Assembly: GCA_023362775.1 (NCBI GenBank)
Contig: JALMGJ010000003.1
Location: forward strand, 75,315,355 to 75,379,354
Direction of reading: 5' to 3'
DNA length: 64,000 nt
Source: Charina bottae
Lineage: Eukaryota; Chordata; Lepidosauria; Squamata; Charinaidae
Positions 50,901-53,900 of this stretch are shown one piece after another. Numbering within the stretch: position 1 is the stretch's first letter; every line of letters starts with the position of its first letter. Both the position numbers and the translations under genes were made by a program. The notes beneath the pieces are model-generated. The model worked only from the letters and a program-made list of their open reading frames with translations. It searched no databases and had not been told where the DNA came from.

Positions 50901-53900
50901 TGCCAAAGAGTGCACTACATGAAGCAGCCTTCAATCAAACCATGGGTTCGCACTACATAAACCACTGACTTGCAAACTTTTCTTCCTTCTGCATGTTATA
51001 ATTCCATTATTTTCAAGGTCTGTGACAAACCAATTTGCCAATATATCTACTATTTACCATTGAGCATTTCACAGCAATGAGGAATAATTTATACCAGTTT
51101 CAGCTGTACATAATTCCTTCAAATGATTCAAGTATTTTCCTACTAAAGTAATTAACCCCTTTTTGTCTAATCCAGTGCTTTCCAAACTGCCGCCGTTGGC
51201 GACACACCAACAGCGGCAGCGGTGGTGGCTTGGGGGCGCACGCATGCACGGCAGCAGCGGCGGCCTCACTAAAACATGGAAGCGCTGATGGTGCACCGCG
51301 TGTGCCCCCGCGCCGCTTCGCAACACACTGAACTGTGTGTTGCGACACACTGAAGTGTCGCGACACAGAGTTTGGAAAGCTATGGTCTAATCCACGAGGC
51401 AAGAGCCAACGGCGCCGTGCGAAAACCTGGAAGTGCCGCCAAAGCGGCGGTGCTTCCAGGTTTTCACGTGCCACGGTGGTGCTTCTGGGTTTTCACGCAC
51501 CGCGGTGGCACTTCCGGGTTTTTGTGTGTAGCAGCAGCGGCGGCAGCACTTCCGGGTTTTTGTGCACCGCTTCCGGGTTTTCACGCACCGCGGCGGCGCT
51601 TCCGGATTTTTGTGCACCGCTAGTGCAGTGCTTTCCAAACTGCCGCCATTGGCGACACACCAACGGCGGCAGTGGTAGCGGCAGCGTGGGGGCATGCATG
51701 GTGGCGGCGTGCATGGTGGCGGCAGCCTCTTGTTTTCCGCTGAAACGTGGAAGCGCTGATGGTGCGCTGCTGCTGTCGTCACCGCCACACACACACCCAC
51801 GCTGCCGCCGCGCACGTCCACTTCCAGGTTGTGTCACGACACACTAAACCAGAGCTTTCCAAACTTTTCATGTTGGTGACACACTTTTTAGACATGCATC
51901 ATTTCGCGACACACTCTTACAGCAGGGCACAAGGCAAGCACTAGGACCTGCGCGGAATCCTGCCAGGGCTCGGAGGCGGCGGCAGCAGCAGCAGCCGCGA
52001 CACACCCAGACACTGCAGCCGACACACTTACGTGTCCCGACACACAGTTTGGAAAGCTCTGCACTAAACTGTGTTGCGACACACTAAAGTGTCGTGACAC
52101 ACAGTTTGGAAAGCTATGTCCTAGTGTGTCACACAAAAACCTGGAAGCGCTGATGAGCCGCCGCTGCGAAAGCTGCCACACACATCAGCAGCGGCGCACC
52201 ATGAGCGCTTCCGGGTTTTCTTACGACACACCTGGGCCCCGCAGGCAACACAGTACTGTGTCGCGACACACAGTTTGGAAAGCTATGATATAGACAGGGC
52301 TTTCCAAAGTTTTTCCCGCGGCGACACACCAACCAGCGTTGGTGTGTCGCTGCGGGAAAACCCGGAAGTGCCGCAGTGCACAAAAACCCGGAAGCGCTGC
52401 TGCTGCTTTCGGGTTTTGCGCGCTGCAGTTGGTGTGTCGCCGCGGGAAAACCCAGAAGCGCTGATGATGATCAGCGCTTCCGGGTTGTGTGGCGACACAC
52501 CAGACTGTGTGTGGCGACACACTTTTGTGTCGCGACACACAGTTTGGAAAGCTCTGATATAGAAGTTGTGAGATAAGAACTTTTCCTTAGATATGACATT
52601 CCTTTGACAGAGCAACACATTCTACTGACCCTAAAATAATTGTCCAGGATCACAGTATTTCAGCCTTGTTATAGTAATTTTCATATCAATAAAACAGTAC
52701 AATGCCTCTCAACAAATAACTGAATACTCAATGTACCTTGAAATGTAAGTTATAAGATAAAGGCAAACAGCCCAAAAGACGTAGGTAAAAGTATCTCTCT
52801 TAATTTGACTACTTACATACTAAGCATAAATTCATCACATTTTTCAGAGGTCATATTTTCATATTACACATTATTTCATATTTCATATTATTTCATGTTT
52901 TCAAATTACGCATCTCTTCAGAATCTTGTTCCAATGTGTATCTTACTTTTAACACACAAAGAATCATTTTTCTATTAAGTCCTATACAGTGCACCTAGCC
53001 TTTGGATACATCCACTTAGGTATACATTTCTTTCAAAATATTGATTTATTGCTTCATTAAGAAGCTCAAGAAATTCTATTCTTTTCAATCTTAACAAATG
53101 GATGCTCTGTTTACCAGAGCATCCAAGAGAAGCCAGATTCACATATTTTGGTGGATCAAAGGAAAAAAGGAAGTGAAAAACAAGTTGTTTCACCCTACAC
53201 ACTATTCTATCATGATATTTATAGTCATCTCTAAATCTCTGCTTGAGAGAGAAGTATTCAAGTCTGCTGCCTATAGACCATGCTTCAGAACATTTGCTTC
53301 AAAGGATGATGGCATCTTTCATCTTCTCACCACAAAATTTCTTGTGGGGTAAAGAGAAAGAACATCCTTATTATATTAGCTTAGAAATTAAGTTTTCTCA
53401 TTTTCCTGTATTTCTGATTTGGTCAATTCTTTTTCCTTTATAAGCCACACTCTAGTCAAAATGCTTAAAATTTGCCTTGCTGTGTAGTATGTAATATATA
53501 CGGAGGCCATTCTTGCTTAAAATTTGTCAAACTTCTGTTATGAACATACGCTGTTCATTTGGCCACTGCTGCACAAGTTTGAGTTCCCAGTCTTTTATTT
53601 TGCTGGAGTAGAGACAGACTGATCACAAAGTTTGATTAAAGACATGGAAGACAGATCTACAATCCAACATATAAAGGAAGGATTTGCGCAAGAATCAGGA
53701 ACTATGTGAAATCTCCAAGCTAAAACACAGACCTATACACAGCTTTAAAACAGCATCTCAGCTGCTCTGAGCTGATCCCAGAGTCGCACTGGCCACCCTC
53801 TTTAAAACACAGTGAAACCAGCCACGGACCACCACCGGAAAGCCCTTCTCTCAGGCCAGATGCCCCAATGGAGGACACGGCCGCCACTCGTTCATCCACA

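Larger units (their letters stand above)
50596..52294. repeat. Tandem duplication unit 2 (1699 bp)
   Basis: Repeats unit 1 including its nested hATs: 51173-51384 (TSD GTCTAATC), 51626-52118, and inside it 51850-52061 (TSD CACTAAAC at 51842-51849 and 52062-52069). Small indels in GC-rich runs account for the extra ~21 bases, for example an added GCGCTTCCGG-type repeat near 51560. Confidence 0.93.

Noticed and set aside
49400..52600. Regular CACAC/GTGTCGCGACAC repeats as a CRISPR-like or satellite array
   Set aside because: The spacing is irregular, and each block resolves into hAT ends with 8-bp target duplications plus one segmental duplication. The DNA is vertebrate.
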